This document shows, one piece after another, positions 17,619-26,180 of a stretch of DNA of 64,000 nucleotides (its first letter is position 1; every line of letters starts with the position of its first letter). The stretch lies in contig NZ_KE159759.1 in NCBI RefSeq assembly GCF_000403455.2, forward strand, positions 221,229 through 285,228, in the 5' to 3' direction. The notes below the pieces were generated by a model. The model made no database searches and had not been told where the DNA came from. It saw only the letters and a list, made by a program, of their open reading frames with translations. The position numbers and the translations under genes were made by a program. Source of the stretch: Dorea sp. 5-2 (lineage in GTDB: Bacteria; Bacillota; Clostridia; Lachnospirales; Lachnospiraceae).

Positions 17619-18755
17619 TCACCTCCTGTTATCCAGCAGATTCTGTATCCCATAGAGACTGGAATATCTGCTGTAAAATTCCTGGCTTGCCACCTTCAGC
17701 TTATCATCCAGAACATTCAGATACCGTATCGTCGTATCTAAATGTTTGTGTCCAAGGGCCTGACTGATCATCTCCAGCGGCCAGTTCGCTTCCCATCTTG
17801 TATTCGCATAATACCGCCGAAGCATGTGGGGCGTGATCCGAATCCCCGTCTTTTTCCCCATCCGCTCGAACATATCGTAGACGCTGTCCACCTTCAGCGG
17901 TTTCCCTGCCGTATCGCCTTTGATATTGATAAACAGGTAATTCTGCTTTTGGAGGACATCCCAATATTCTGACAAATAATATAACAGGAAGTCAAAAGTA
18001 TCTCTGCTGATCCTGCCTCTTCGCTCTTCCGCATTTTTTGCCCTGGCATCGTTCTCATTGTCATCCCGGAAATCCACCCGGATCTCGTGGTTCTCATAAT
18101 CAATGTCTTTCGTATAATCAATACCCAGGATTTCACCGATTCTGAATCCAAGTTCCGAAGTCAGTAGAATCAACACCTGATCCCGGCAGTTGGTGCAGGC
18201 TTCTAGTAGTGTTATGATCTCACATTTCTCTGCAGCCCGCACTCTCCGTTCTTCCTCTTTCAGATAGCCTTTAAACGCCTTGAACCTTAATGTCCTTTTC
18301 ACACCAACACTGTTCGGAACTGTCATCTGGTTATAGGAGAGCACAGACAACTGCCCGGACTGTTCTGTCTGCATTTCCATAAAAAGATAGAACCTGAACA
18401 CATCTTTTAAATATGCGTTGCAGGTTCCATTGTCCGGCAGTTTCTTCGTATTCTCTTTATGATTTCCCAGCTTAAGCCAGCTTAAGTATTCTGAAAAATG
18501 TCCGTATTGTGTCTCGTAATCCATCCGGTACACATCATCCATTTCTATGTGCTTTTCATCCATATATTCCAGATAATAACAGATGGCAAACGCACTTCTG
18601 CGAACAGTATTGGGGGAGCGGTTCGCCCTTGTCAAATGCGTCAGATATTTGGTCGGAAACAGACTGATCTCTAATGTTTCTACATCCCGGATAAAATAAT
18701 ATTTTACTGTTCCATCCTTCTGAATGCCCACTTTATACCGTTTCATCCATCCCAC
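17619..18755 (-). CDS. tnpA: Tyrosine recombinase, first of the trio (TnpA-like)
   Basis: A 378-residue recombinase similar in size to TnpA of Tn554. A SAM-like N-terminal DNA-binding domain (about 40-150) contains the phrase ANRSPNTVRRSAFAICYYL. The catalytic domain follows, with Arg in LGFRIGEILG, His and Arg in TPHMLRRYYAN, His in ALGHKHLDTT and the nucleophile Tyr in IRYLNV. First gene of the recombinase operon. It lies 171 bases downstream of the helicase gene. Because the ABC gene's other half is not next to this module, these recombinases probably move the whole conjugative element. Confidence 0.87.
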   Translation of the reverse strand: MGWMKRYKVGIQKDGTVKYYFIRDVETLEISLFPTKYLTHLTRANRSPNTVRRSAFAICYYLEYMDEKHIEMDDVYRMDYETQYGHFSEYLSWLKLGNHKENTKKLPDNGTCNAYLKDVFRFYLFMEMQTEQSGQLSVLSYNQMTVPNSVGVKRTLRFKAFKGYLKEEERRVRAAEKCEIITLLEACTNCRDQVLILLTSELGFRIGEILGIDYTKDIDYENHEIRVDFRDDNENDARAKNAEERRGRISRDTFDFLLYYLSEYWDVLQKQNYLFINIKGDTAGKPLKVDSVYDMFERMGKKTGIRITPHMLRRYYANTRWEANWPLEMISQALGHKHLDTTIRYLNVLDDKLKVASQEFYSRYSSLYGIQNLLDNRR

Positions 18756-18926
18756 TCCTTTCCTCTGACGCTATACACAGTATACTCATTCCATGCCAAG
18801 AAAGCTATCGACAATACCACCAATCCACCGCAAACCGCTTTAGAAATACCACCAAACTTTCGCCTCCGAATCCCCCCGTGATCTAAGCAAAATCAACAAC
18901 ACCAGAATCCTGTCCAAACACTGTAT

Positions 18927-21416
18927 TTACATATAATATTCCACACTTTTCCGACTACAGATAAATGTTTCCACATCCTCCAGCGATTCTGCCATCTGGC
19001 ATACCGGAAGTGCCTGTAGGACTTTCTCATGATATCTTCCTCCTTTGGCTGCCCTGTGATCCAGGATGGATACCACACAGGTATCTGTCTCTGTCCGGAT
19101 AGCTCTTCCAAACCCTTGCCGAAGCTTCTTCTGCATATCCGGAACAACACTCTCTTCTATGTATTTCCCCAGGCTTTCATACTCTTCCTTCTCTGCTTCG
19201 CTGACCGGATCTGGGACTGCAAAGGGAAGCTTAACAATAATCAGCGAAGATACCATATCTCCTGGGAAATCCATTCCTTCCCAACAAGAACCGGCTGCGA
19301 AAAGTACCGCATTCTCCTGCTCCTTAAATCGATGGATTTCTTCCTGCGTATGCCTCCACACTTCTATCATCGGAAACGGCAGCCCACCCCGCAAGAGCTT
19401 GCAAACACCTCCCATCAAAGAATAGGAAGTAAACAACACTAGCGTATGCCCGTGGGAAGCGAATACCAACTGCCTGATCTGTCCTGCAATCCACACAGTA
19501 TCCTTCTCACTCCCGCACTTGATTTTCCTGCTGCCCTCCGGCAGATAGATCAGACAGTTCTTCCGGTATGCAAAGGGTGACTCTGCTGTGTACTCCTGTA
19601 CTTTCACACTCTTTCCTCCGGCTGCTTCATTTAACCCCATAATCTGTTTGGTACGCGCGAAATTATTCCCAGCTTTCAGCGTTCCACTGGTCAGGACTGC
19701 CGGAACTCCCCTCTTCCATAACATCTCCCGGAGATATTCCGGAATTTCCCGGCTCATCATACAGAAGATTGGAAGCCCTTCTCTATCTTCTTCTAAATAC
19801 AGGACATACTTCTTATCGGGAACTAAAAAGCTGCAAAGAACCTGCAGCGCTTCTTCCAGCCGGTTCCGGAGCCATTTAGGGATACGCCTCCTGCACCGCC
19901 TGATTGTCTCGAACATAAGCGATGCACTTTCTTTTAAGACACTGACGCATCCTTCCGTCTGCTGAAATGCCATCCTTTGCTCATGTACAGCATGATTCCT
20001 TTCTAACATGGCATGGCTCTTAGCCACTGTCTCAAAGAGATTTCTCGTCATTACTCTCAGCCTTCCCGCACGGGTTCCCTGATGCTCTTTCTCCATAAAA
20101 TAACAGATTTCCAAAATATTCTCATAGCTTAAAGTCTTCCCACACATCTGCCCTGCCGCTTCTGCTAACTTGTGAGCCTCGTCTATCACCAATACCCGAT
20201 AATCCGCTAACAACGGCCGATAACCTTTTACCCGGTGGGAAGCATCTGCAAGCAAATAATTATGGTTACAGATTTGGAAATGAATATCTGCATTCTTCGC
20301 CTGTTTCATATAATTCCGGTAGCGGCATACGACCCGCTCCGGGCAATTCTTCGGACAAAACTTAGGAACGCATACAAGCCTCTGATCGAAACCGCTCAAT
20401 CTGCAGACTTGATCCATGTCATAACTTATCCGTAGTTCCAATAACGCCCTTTTCTGATCCTCATTTTTCTTCTTTCCGCTAATGGCGGCAATCCGCTGTT
20501 TCAAGCGGCTGTCGCATACGAAATGATCCTTACCTTTACGAACCACAGCCTTCAACGGTATGCGGATGAGTTTTTCTTCCAGCAGGAGCCTTGATAAAAA
20601 GGGGATATATTCCTGTGTGAGAGCCTCCTGCAGCGCGATGCTGGAGGTGGAGATTACCACCGGCTGATTCCTGCAACCTGTAATCATTCCAAGCCTTCCT
20701 CCATATTTCTCCATCATGATGCATGCTACAAGATATGCGTAGGTCTTGCCAATTCCTACCCCTGCATCACATAGGGCAACCTGCCTGCCCCACAATGCAT
20801 CCAGCATTTCATGGCTTAACCGAAGCTGCTCTTCCCTGACTTTCAGGCCGTTCCTGGGGAGCAGCTCCCGGAAAATATATTCGATTTCCCTTTGCGCCCT
20901 TTGCCTGCAGCTACATATTTTCTTTACTGTCTTTATCGTCTTAACGTTCTTCATATATCCTTCTTTTTTTCCGATACTTTCTTGCATTTTCTTACTCCTA
21001 CATTCTTCATTTCTCAATCCATTTTCCAACCCATCTTCCGGATGAAAAATAAACTGTTCAGGAATCTTATACTTTTCCATATATTTCGCAGCCAACCCTT
21101 CACTTAGGGAAATAAAATCTTCTCCCTTCACCCCGATCACAAGGAAAGTTCCTGCAATCACGTCGCACAATTCTCCTGTTCCGTCATAAAGTCCCCTGTT
21201 CCACGCAAGCCCCTGGTACTTTCCATCGTTATTCAACACGATTGTTACTGAATCATTAAACGGAAATATTGCTTCTATATGCCCTTTAACTTCGCTTTGG
21301 AGAGACTTTAATCCTTTGTCAATTTTCTTGACATACGGCTCTTTCATTGGCTCTACAACCAGGACAGTAATTTTTTCTTTCTCCAACGATCTTCTGTTTT
21401 TATGACTACATTTCAT
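18927..21416 (-). CDS. DUF3846-DinG-like helicase fusion
   Basis: An 829-residue protein with ribosome site AAGGTAG before ATG 21416. Residues about 16-130 look like DUF3846 (VEGHIEAIFPF-type strand, here VKGHIEAIFPFNDSVTIVLN, then YDGTGELCDVIAGTFLVIGV), a domain frequent in mobile elements of gut Firmicutes. From about 180 on it is an XPD/DinG-type superfamily 2 helicase: Walker A GVGIGKT at 219-225, a cysteine cluster (CVPKFCPKNCPERVVC) that would hold an iron-sulfur cluster, DEAH in LVIDEAHKL, and a C-terminal QGFGRAIR motif VI. It probably unwinds DNA during element transfer or repair. The fusion of the two domains is the unusual point. Confidence 0.85.
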   Translation of the reverse strand: MKCSHKNRRSLEKEKITVLVVEPMKEPYVKKIDKGLKSLQSEVKGHIEAIFPFNDSVTIVLNNDGKYQGLAWNRGLYDGTGELCDVIAGTFLVIGVKGEDFISLSEGLAAKYMEKYKIPEQFIFHPEDGLENGLRNEECRSKKMQESIGKKEGYMKNVKTIKTVKKICSCRQRAQREIEYIFRELLPRNGLKVREEQLRLSHEMLDALWGRQVALCDAGVGIGKTYAYLVACIMMEKYGGRLGMITGCRNQPVVISTSSIALQEALTQEYIPFLSRLLLEEKLIRIPLKAVVRKGKDHFVCDSRLKQRIAAISGKKKNEDQKRALLELRISYDMDQVCRLSGFDQRLVCVPKFCPKNCPERVVCRYRNYMKQAKNADIHFQICNHNYLLADASHRVKGYRPLLADYRVLVIDEAHKLAEAAGQMCGKTLSYENILEICYFMEKEHQGTRAGRLRVMTRNLFETVAKSHAMLERNHAVHEQRMAFQQTEGCVSVLKESASLMFETIRRCRRRIPKWLRNRLEEALQVLCSFLVPDKKYVLYLEEDREGLPIFCMMSREIPEYLREMLWKRGVPAVLTSGTLKAGNNFARTKQIMGLNEAAGGKSVKVQEYTAESPFAYRKNCLIYLPEGSRKIKCGSEKDTVWIAGQIRQLVFASHGHTLVLFTSYSLMGGVCKLLRGGLPFPMIEVWRHTQEEIHRFKEQENAVLFAAGSCWEGMDFPGDMVSSLIIVKLPFAVPDPVSEAEKEEYESLGKYIEESVVPDMQKKLRQGFGRAIRTETDTCVVSILDHRAAKGGRYHEKVLQALPVCQMAESLEDVETFICSRKSVEYYM

Positions 21417-22098
21417 TCTTAACTACCTTCTTCCAAGCATAGCGCTGATATCACATGAATGCGGCCGTAGTCACCTACAGCCGCATGGTATCTGACATCA
21501 ACGGCACACTTCGATTAATTTCATTTTCTTAATTCTTTGACCTTCGTATTTGACCTCGCATCCCCGACTGTCAGCTATATGTAATATTACATAACGGCAG
21601 GGAACATTACAGGCAGACATCTGGCCAGATGCCGTTCACGGATGTCCAAAAGGTCTTGCTGATTACAACCTCAATTTCATCCCTTGCTTGTTGGCAAATA
21701 TGTGTATCATTATCCCCCGCGCATGATCCTGGCGGAAAGTCTGCCATGACTTTGTTTTAAGTATAAGAACTCGCTCGAAGCGAAGCCGACTGCTATATGC
21801 TGAAATGTAGAATATATCAGAGTTTATTTATTCCTTGTCTATAATCTTTTTGTCAAACCTCTGATTTGGGAATATCATCAACTTCCATATAGCAACTGTT
21901 CCGCTTGTCCTGGCGCTTATCTTGTCACGCTTCTACTTGCGGGAACGTACCTGTAATGCTGGTATAAAATTATCAATGTTCAGTTAAAGCGAAAAGGTTA
22001 CAATCTTCCATCTGCCACTCGCATATCAATCTGGTATATGCAAAATCATAAAGAAAATCGCAACAATATTTCCCCTTCTACTTATTAGCCACCGAAAC
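21417..22098. other. Gene-free stretch with several palindromes
   Basis: No convincing coding region is seen in these 682 bases. They hold a hairpin at 21459-21486, the perfect palindrome TATGTAATATTACATA (21578-21593) and the perfect palindrome CATCTGGCCAGATG (21618-21631). This lies between the helicase 5' end and the 3' end of the sigma-like gene, at the edge of the AT-rich island. It may contain the helicase promoter/leader and recombination or replication signals. None can be assigned. Confidence 0.6.
21459..21486 (-). promoter_or_regulatory. Leader hairpin with GUGA tetraloop before the helicase gene
   Basis: On the minus strand the arms of 12 bases (21486-21475 and 21470-21459) pair fully, with one G-U wobble, around a GUGA loop, which belongs to the stable GNRA class. 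The wobble exists only on the minus-strand RNA, which suggests selection as RNA in the 5' leader of the helicase transcript. It lies 42 bases upstream of the helicase start codon. Confidence 0.45.
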
Positions 22099-22542
22099 TC
22101 ACATTTTTTCTTCACTTTCTGAAAACTTTTTTATTTTTTTCTTTAATCTGTCTATCCGGGTATAGATTGTCTTCTCCGGAAGCCCCATTTCCCTGGAAAT
22201 TTCGTTGACTGAAAATCCAATCATTTTCAGAAGAATAATCTGTAATGTTTTCTTATCCGCCTCCTTCAGGATACAAAAAATCTTTCTGTCACTTATGTTA
22301 TCCAATAGTGCGTCAATCTCTATAATATCTGGTTCTCTATGCTCCACAGTCTCCCACTTGGGATATTCCGGATAATCTGCCCGATGGTTTTGATAGATCC
22401 GCTCAGCCTTAAAGTCTTTCCAATCACTTTCCCGTAATTTCTGAATAGAATCTTCCCCCATTCCGCAAGCTCTCAGCATCTTTTCCTCTTTTTCTTTCCA
22501 TTGTCTCCATTTCCATTCTTCTTTTGCTTTGTTATAAGCCAT
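22099..22542 (-). CDS. Sigma-70 region 4-like DNA-binding protein of the element
   Basis: The ATG at 22542 is preceded by GGAGG at a suitable distance; the upstream ATG at 22557 forms part of that ribosome site. The product has 147 residues. An N-terminal basic helical part (NKAKEEWKWRQWKEKEEK) is followed by a C-terminal helix-turn-helix of sigma region 4 type (ILLKMIGFSVNEISREMGLP, then EKTIYTRIDRLKKKIKKF). Such proteins are regular residents of Tn1549-like and related conjugative elements and may regulate element genes. Its base composition is intermediate between the GC-richer element and the AT-rich island. Confidence 0.75.
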   Translation of the reverse strand: MAYNKAKEEWKWRQWKEKEEKMLRACGMGEDSIQKLRESDWKDFKAERIYQNHRADYPEYPKWETVEHREPDIIEIDALLDNISDRKIFCILKEADKKTLQIILLKMIGFSVNEISREMGLPEKTIYTRIDRLKKKIKKFSESEEKM

Positions 22543-22629
22543 CTTCCTTACCTCCATTTGAATTTTTCTGAAATCAAATCGAAGTAAGGCGGTGATCGTG
22601 CCTCTTTACCGAATCCTGTTATTAAAAAA

Positions 22630-22661
22630 AGCAGCACACCCTTATTCAGGATTGTGCTGCT
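22630..22661 (-). terminator. Strong intrinsic terminator upstream of sigma-like gene
   Basis: AGCAGCACA (22630-22638) pairs with TGTGCTGCT (22653-22661). On the minus strand the stem is followed by six U (22629-22624). It sits 82 bases upstream of the sigma-like gene and 158 bases after the agrB terminator, so it may be a leader attenuator or backup terminator. I see no convincing gene in 22543-22906. Confidence 0.75.
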
Positions 22662-22818
22662 CATATTACTAATTCGTTTTAAAATTCTAATTATTACAAT
22701 CTCTACTTTTTTCTTTCGTACTATAAAATTCTTTCTTTTACTACTCAGCGCAAAATAGATTCCGCATTTTTTCTTTTTACAAATCACTTTCTACAAATTG
22801 TTCAGAACATTTTAAAAC

Positions 22819-22854
22819 AACAAGAAGCCCGAGAAAATTCCCTGGCTTCTTGTT
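22819..22854 (-). terminator. Terminator of the agrDB operon
   Basis: AACAAGAAGCC (22819-22829) pairs with GGCTTCTTGTT (22844-22854). On the minus strand GUUUU follows. It lies 53 bases after the agrB stop codon. Confidence 0.75.
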
Positions 22855-22906
22855 TAAAATCTACTTACTTTTGCACACATCGCATAACATTTTGTGACAT
22901 ACTATA

Positions 22907-23476
22907 TTAATCTCCCTTATATTTTATTTTTCCAATTATTAACATGATTAGAATCAACAAAAAGTCAAAAAATATAATATGACACAAATGTTTCTTTTCC
23001 AATACCCATAAAATGCTATAAAACAGCAATATTATAATCAAGGATATTTTTAACTTTTTAGATATTTTCTGACATTCCCTCTGTGATACTGGTCGATTCG
23101 GATGAATTACCGGCGCTATTTTCCATAATATGACCGCCATGAGAACCACCCCTACAAAAAGAACTACCCGATTAAAGGAAAAAAATTCAGCACTCTTCAA
23201 AATCCCAACTAACGTTATCACTGAAAAAAGCAAGCACCCTATGTATGTATCCATATGATAACCACCGGAAAACATTCGTACTGGAATAAATACTAGGAAG
23301 AATACCATTCCTTCTGGGATCATATGCATTTGATACAAAATCAGAACACTTAATAAAATATTGCTTCCAATCTCTAAAAGTCCTTGAATCCCATATTGGA
23401 CAATTTCTTTTTGTGATTCATCGAAGCCATGCAGTTGCTCCGCATTTTTCAGAATCTCATTAACCAGTTTCTCCAT
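22907..23476 (-). CDS. agrB: AgrB-family cysteine protease, autoinducer processing
   Basis: A 189-residue integral membrane protein with about five hydrophobic segments. VRMFSGGYHMDTYIGC holds the AgrB signature with catalytic His74 and Cys81. AgrB removes the acidic C-terminal tail of AgrD and forms the thiolactone ring. The start is one base past the agrD stop codon (23478), so the two are co-transcribed, with agrD first, the reverse of the staphylococcal order. Lys/Ile-rich, AT-rich codon use matches the rest of the island. The system is probably self-contained with the regulator and kinase at 24172-26180. Confidence 0.9.
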   Translation of the reverse strand: MEKLVNEILKNAEQLHGFDESQKEIVQYGIQGLLEIGSNILLSVLILYQMHMIPEGMVFFLVFIPVRMFSGGYHMDTYIGCLLFSVITLVGILKSAEFFSFNRVVLFVGVVLMAVILWKIAPVIHPNRPVSQRECQKISKKLKISLIIILLFYSILWVLEKKHLCHIIFFDFLLILIMLIIGKIKYKGD

Positions 23477-23477
23477 G

Positions 23478-23633
23478 CTATTTTACTTCTTTTAGTGCTT
23501 CTGGAAGTTTTGGCTGATGGAAAATATAAAAGCAACATCCATAATTGGATAATACAGTTACAATTCCGCCTGCCAGCATTAATGAATTAATAACTCCTTT
23601 CCTCTTCATTGCATACGTTACTAACCTTTTCAT
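23478..23633 (-). CDS. agrD: AgrD-like cyclic autoinducer precursor
   Basis: The start at ATG 23633 has the ribosome site AAGGAG, giving 51 residues; an upstream in-frame ATG at 23681 lacks one. The N-terminus is an amphipathic/hydrophobic leader (MKRLVTYAMKRKGVINSLML). The core is SNYGCCFYIF and the tail HQPKLPEALKEVK aligns with the staphylococcal tail DEVEVPKEL, with the conserved Pro and Leu. The predicted signal is therefore a thiolactone closed from the second Cys to the terminal Phe (C-F-Y-I-F, the canonical five-residue ring) with an exocyclic end of unknown length. The double Cys leaves some doubt about which one cyclises. Confidence 0.88.
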   Translation of the reverse strand: MKRLVTYAMKRKGVINSLMLAGGIVTVLSNYGCCFYIFHQPKLPEALKEVK

Positions 23634-23770
23634 ATCTATCAACTCCTTTCTTTCGAAAATGATACAAAAAAACATAGTCAACGAACAATATGTGTAATAA
23701 TTTTACATCTATATGTAACAATCGTTGGAAATGTCCTATATTGCCTTACTCTTTCAACTCTGTTTGTGCT

Positions 23771-23798
23771 TTTTAATACTCTATATAGAGTATTAAAA
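23771..23798. promoter_or_regulatory. 28-base perfect palindrome, probable operator
   Basis: Every base from 23771 to 23798 is part of a perfect inverted repeat whose central 20 bases read AATACTCTATATAGAGTATT. It lies in the divergent region between agrD and the XRE gene, about 50 bases before the XRE start. It is the natural candidate for the binding site of that XRE dimer. Confidence 0.65.
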
Positions 23799-23846
23799 TA
23801 CTAAATTTCTAGTAGAATAAAATTAATGGCTTTATGGGGAGATTAT

Positions 23847-24179
23847 ATGAAAACAAGAATCAAAGAATTACGTTTATCAAAGAAAATGACACAACGTGCA
23901 TTAGGTAATATCATCAATTGCTCACAAAATTATATTAGCCAGATTGAACTTGAGCAAAATTTACCTCGAGCTGATATTTTATTGGCTATTGCCAACCATT
24001 TTAATGTCTCTGTAGACTATTTGCTTTGCCGGACAGACTATAAAAATAGTATTGAAATAGATACTTCACATGAAACTAAGCAGACTTTAGAGTACGCAAA
24101 AAAAATCACTAAACTTTCTTGTGAAAAACGCCAAGTAATAAACAATATTATCGATATATTCTTAAAACCAAATGAATAG
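23847..24179 (+). CDS. XRE-family regulator of the agr-like locus
   Basis: The ATG at 23847 has GGGGAG seven bases upstream and is preferred over 23826. The product has 110 residues. Residues 2-65 form a Cro/C1 helix-turn-helix (MTQRALGNIINCSQNYISQI, then LPRADILLAIANHFNVSVDY, LL). The C-terminal 40 residues are helical (KITKLSCEKRQVINNIIDIF), probably for dimerisation. It overlaps the LytTR regulator gene by 8 bases, so it belongs to the regulator/kinase operon and is divergent from agrDB. Probably autoregulatory through the palindrome at 23771. Confidence 0.85.
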   Translation: MKTRIKELRLSKKMTQRALGNIINCSQNYISQIELEQNLPRADILLAIANHFNVSVDYLLCRTDYKNSIEIDTSHETKQTLEYAKKITKLSCEKRQVINNIIDIFLKPNE

Positions 24180-24912
24180 GAGTAGTACAAGCTTGTTAAA
24201 TATTGCGATTTGTGACGATAATCTCCCTCTCACAAGCGAAATAGAAAGGCTTCTAATTTCGATAAGTCAACGACGTCTTATTAAAATTGATATTAGCATA
24301 TTCTTTGATGGTAAAACATTATACAACAGCATACATTCAGGTAATATCTATGATCTCATATTCTTAGATATTGAAATGAATGATATGGATGGGATAGAGG
24401 TCGCTTACCACATTCGTTCCGATCAAATCCCTACTGTACTCATATACATATCGGCTCATGAATCCTATTATCGGCAACTTTTCGAGGTTGAGCCCTTTCG
24501 TTTTATACTTAAACCAATTAATCCATTACTTTTTGAAAAATACTTTATAGCAGCATATAAAAAAATTACTGACCATTTACAATATTTTACTTATGGTTTT
24601 CATCAAAATTATAACAAGGTTCGTATATCTGATATTATGTACTTTGAGAGCGAAAAAAGATCTATTATCATTCATACCATCGATGGTCTTCACCGCTTTC
24701 TTGGAAAACTAGATAAAATTGAAATATATTTACAACAGAATATTAATTTAGACTTCCTAAGAATACATCAATCTTATCTAATAAATCCAAGTTACATTCG
24801 CACTTTCACGCACACTAACATAACTTTAACAAATGGGCATTGTCTCAGAATCAGTTCTAAATATCAGAATAAGATTCAGTCACAATACTTAACAACTTTT
24901 GAGGATTTATAA
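24172..24912 (+). CDS. LytTR response regulator (AgrA-like)
   Basis: The protein has 246 residues if the ATG at 24172 is used. A TTG at 24193 with AGGAG ten bases upstream is an equally good start and would remove seven residues. The receiver domain shows the acid pair ICDDN, phospho-acceptor Asp66 in DLIFLDIEMNDMDG, and the lysine of FILKPI. The C-terminal LytTR DNA-binding domain runs from about 140 to 240 (DIMYFESEKRSIIIHT, FLRIHQSYLINPSYIR). It overlaps the kinase gene by one base. It should activate promoters in response to the AIP, plausibly agrDB and perhaps the RiPP promoters. Confidence 0.9.
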   Translation: MNRSSTSLLNIAICDDNLPLTSEIERLLISISQRRLIKIDISIFFDGKTLYNSIHSGNIYDLIFLDIEMNDMDGIEVAYHIRSDQIPTVLIYISAHESYYRQLFEVEPFRFILKPINPLLFEKYFIAAYKKITDHLQYFTYGFHQNYNKVRISDIMYFESEKRSIIIHTIDGLHRFLGKLDKIEIYLQQNINLDFLRIHQSYLINPSYIRTFTHTNITLTNGHCLRISSKYQNKIQSQYLTTFEDL

Positions 24913-26180
24913 TGTTTATTATTTTTATATATATACTTTACTACTGGATAATAATTAAATATTTCGATTTATTTTTTAAAAAGAAATACCTAAGATTTTA
25001 TCAAAAATACATATTACTTTTTTTCGCACTGAATTTACAAATATTCTGCCTTAGCCAGATAATGAAACCAATACTGTTATTTCTATGCAATAACTTATTA
25101 CTTACAAGTCTTTGTTTGCTTTTATACCATGTTTCTTATAAGCAAAGTATGATTTTTTCTCTTTTGGGGTGTAGTACTGCAATGTTTATGGAAATCGGAG
25201 TCGCTATTATGTTGAATCTCAACAATTATTCCTCCAAAGCATATACATTTGCAGGCAATATCATTTCTAAAATTGTCTTATTAACTATTATCCATCTATT
25301 ATCTTTATGCAAAAACAGACAATTTTATACAACTATTACCAGACGCCTTTTTTTCTTATTGGTTATTAACTTTATGTCTTGCATATTCATTGCACATTTT
25401 GCATATATTCTATACCAATCTGAATCTACGATTCAAAATAGAACAATATCTATTATAATAATTCTGGCTTTGATTGTTTTAAATATTGCCTACTATATCA
25501 TTGAAGATCGTTTATCTTATGCATCCCTTATTCTGATACAAAATTTAAGGCTTGTAAAGCAACTTGATTACTACAAAACTGCCAACACCGTTATAAATGC
25601 TAAAGACAAGGCCTTGGCAAAAGAACGTCATAATCTTAAAAATCAATTACTGGCAATTCGCGCATATGCTATCCAAAATAACAATAGTCAAATTATTGAA
25701 TTTATCAACACATTATTATCCGACAAATCATATGGCATATCCAAAAATACATATTGTGATAACTTGTTAATAGATACTCTTCTCAGTGCAAAAGATAAAA
25801 TTGCAAAAAAATATAACATTGAATATGTCATAGACATTGATGTTCCTCCTGTTCTTCCTTTTGATAATATTAATTTATGTAACTTAATTGGAAATGCTCT
25901 GGATAATTGTTTTGATGCTTGTATACAAGATTATCAAATGCATAAAGTATATGTTCATGTAACAATCAAACATAATAGTGATTGTTTGTACTGCAGCTTT
26001 AAAAATTCCTGTTTTCATAATGTAAATAAAACAAAAAAAGCTCATTTCATTTCAACAAAATCATCAAAACATGGATATGGTTTATCATCTATAAAAGAAA
26101 TTGTTTCTTTTTATAATGGTATTATTGATATTCAACAACCGAACAATTCTTTTACATTAAAGACGATGATTTATCCCTAA
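24912..26180 (+). CDS. GHKL sensor histidine kinase (AgrC-like)
   Basis: A 422-residue protein. The first 200 residues contain about six membrane helices, the sensor region expected for peptide recognition. The phospho-acceptor is His240 in KERHNLKNQL. The ATPase part has NLIGNALDNCFDAC (N box) and GYGLSSIKEIV (G box), the GHKL type used by AgrC, ComD and VirS-like kinases. It is the last gene of the regulator operon. Its natural partner is the 24172 regulator, and its likely ligand is the peptide from 23478. Confidence 0.9.
   Translation: MFIIFIYILYYWIIIKYFDLFFKKKYLRFYQKYILLFFALNLQIFCLSQIMKPILLFLCNNLLLTSLCLLLYHVSYKQSMIFSLLGCSTAMFMEIGVAIMLNLNNYSSKAYTFAGNIISKIVLLTIIHLLSLCKNRQFYTTITRRLFFLLVINFMSCIFIAHFAYILYQSESTIQNRTISIIIILALIVLNIAYYIIEDRLSYASLILIQNLRLVKQLDYYKTANTVINAKDKALAKERHNLKNQLLAIRAYAIQNNNSQIIEFINTLLSDKSYGISKNTYCDNLLIDTLLSAKDKIAKKYNIEYVIDIDVPPVLPFDNINLCNLIGNALDNCFDACIQDYQMHKVYVHVTIKHNSDCLYCSFKNSCFHNVNKTKKAHFISTKSSKHGYGLSSIKEIVSFYNGIIDIQQPNNSFTLKTMIYP

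Noticed and set aside
18756..18926. Second element end between recombinases and helicase
   Set aside because: Apart from the short repeat AATACCACCAA no inverted core was found, and the missing ABC gene half is not here, so the module is not a stand-alone transposon on this evidence.
22548..22787. 79-codon open frame on the minus strand
   Set aside because: It runs across a strong terminator and overlaps the sigma-like gene start. No protein pattern or ribosome site.
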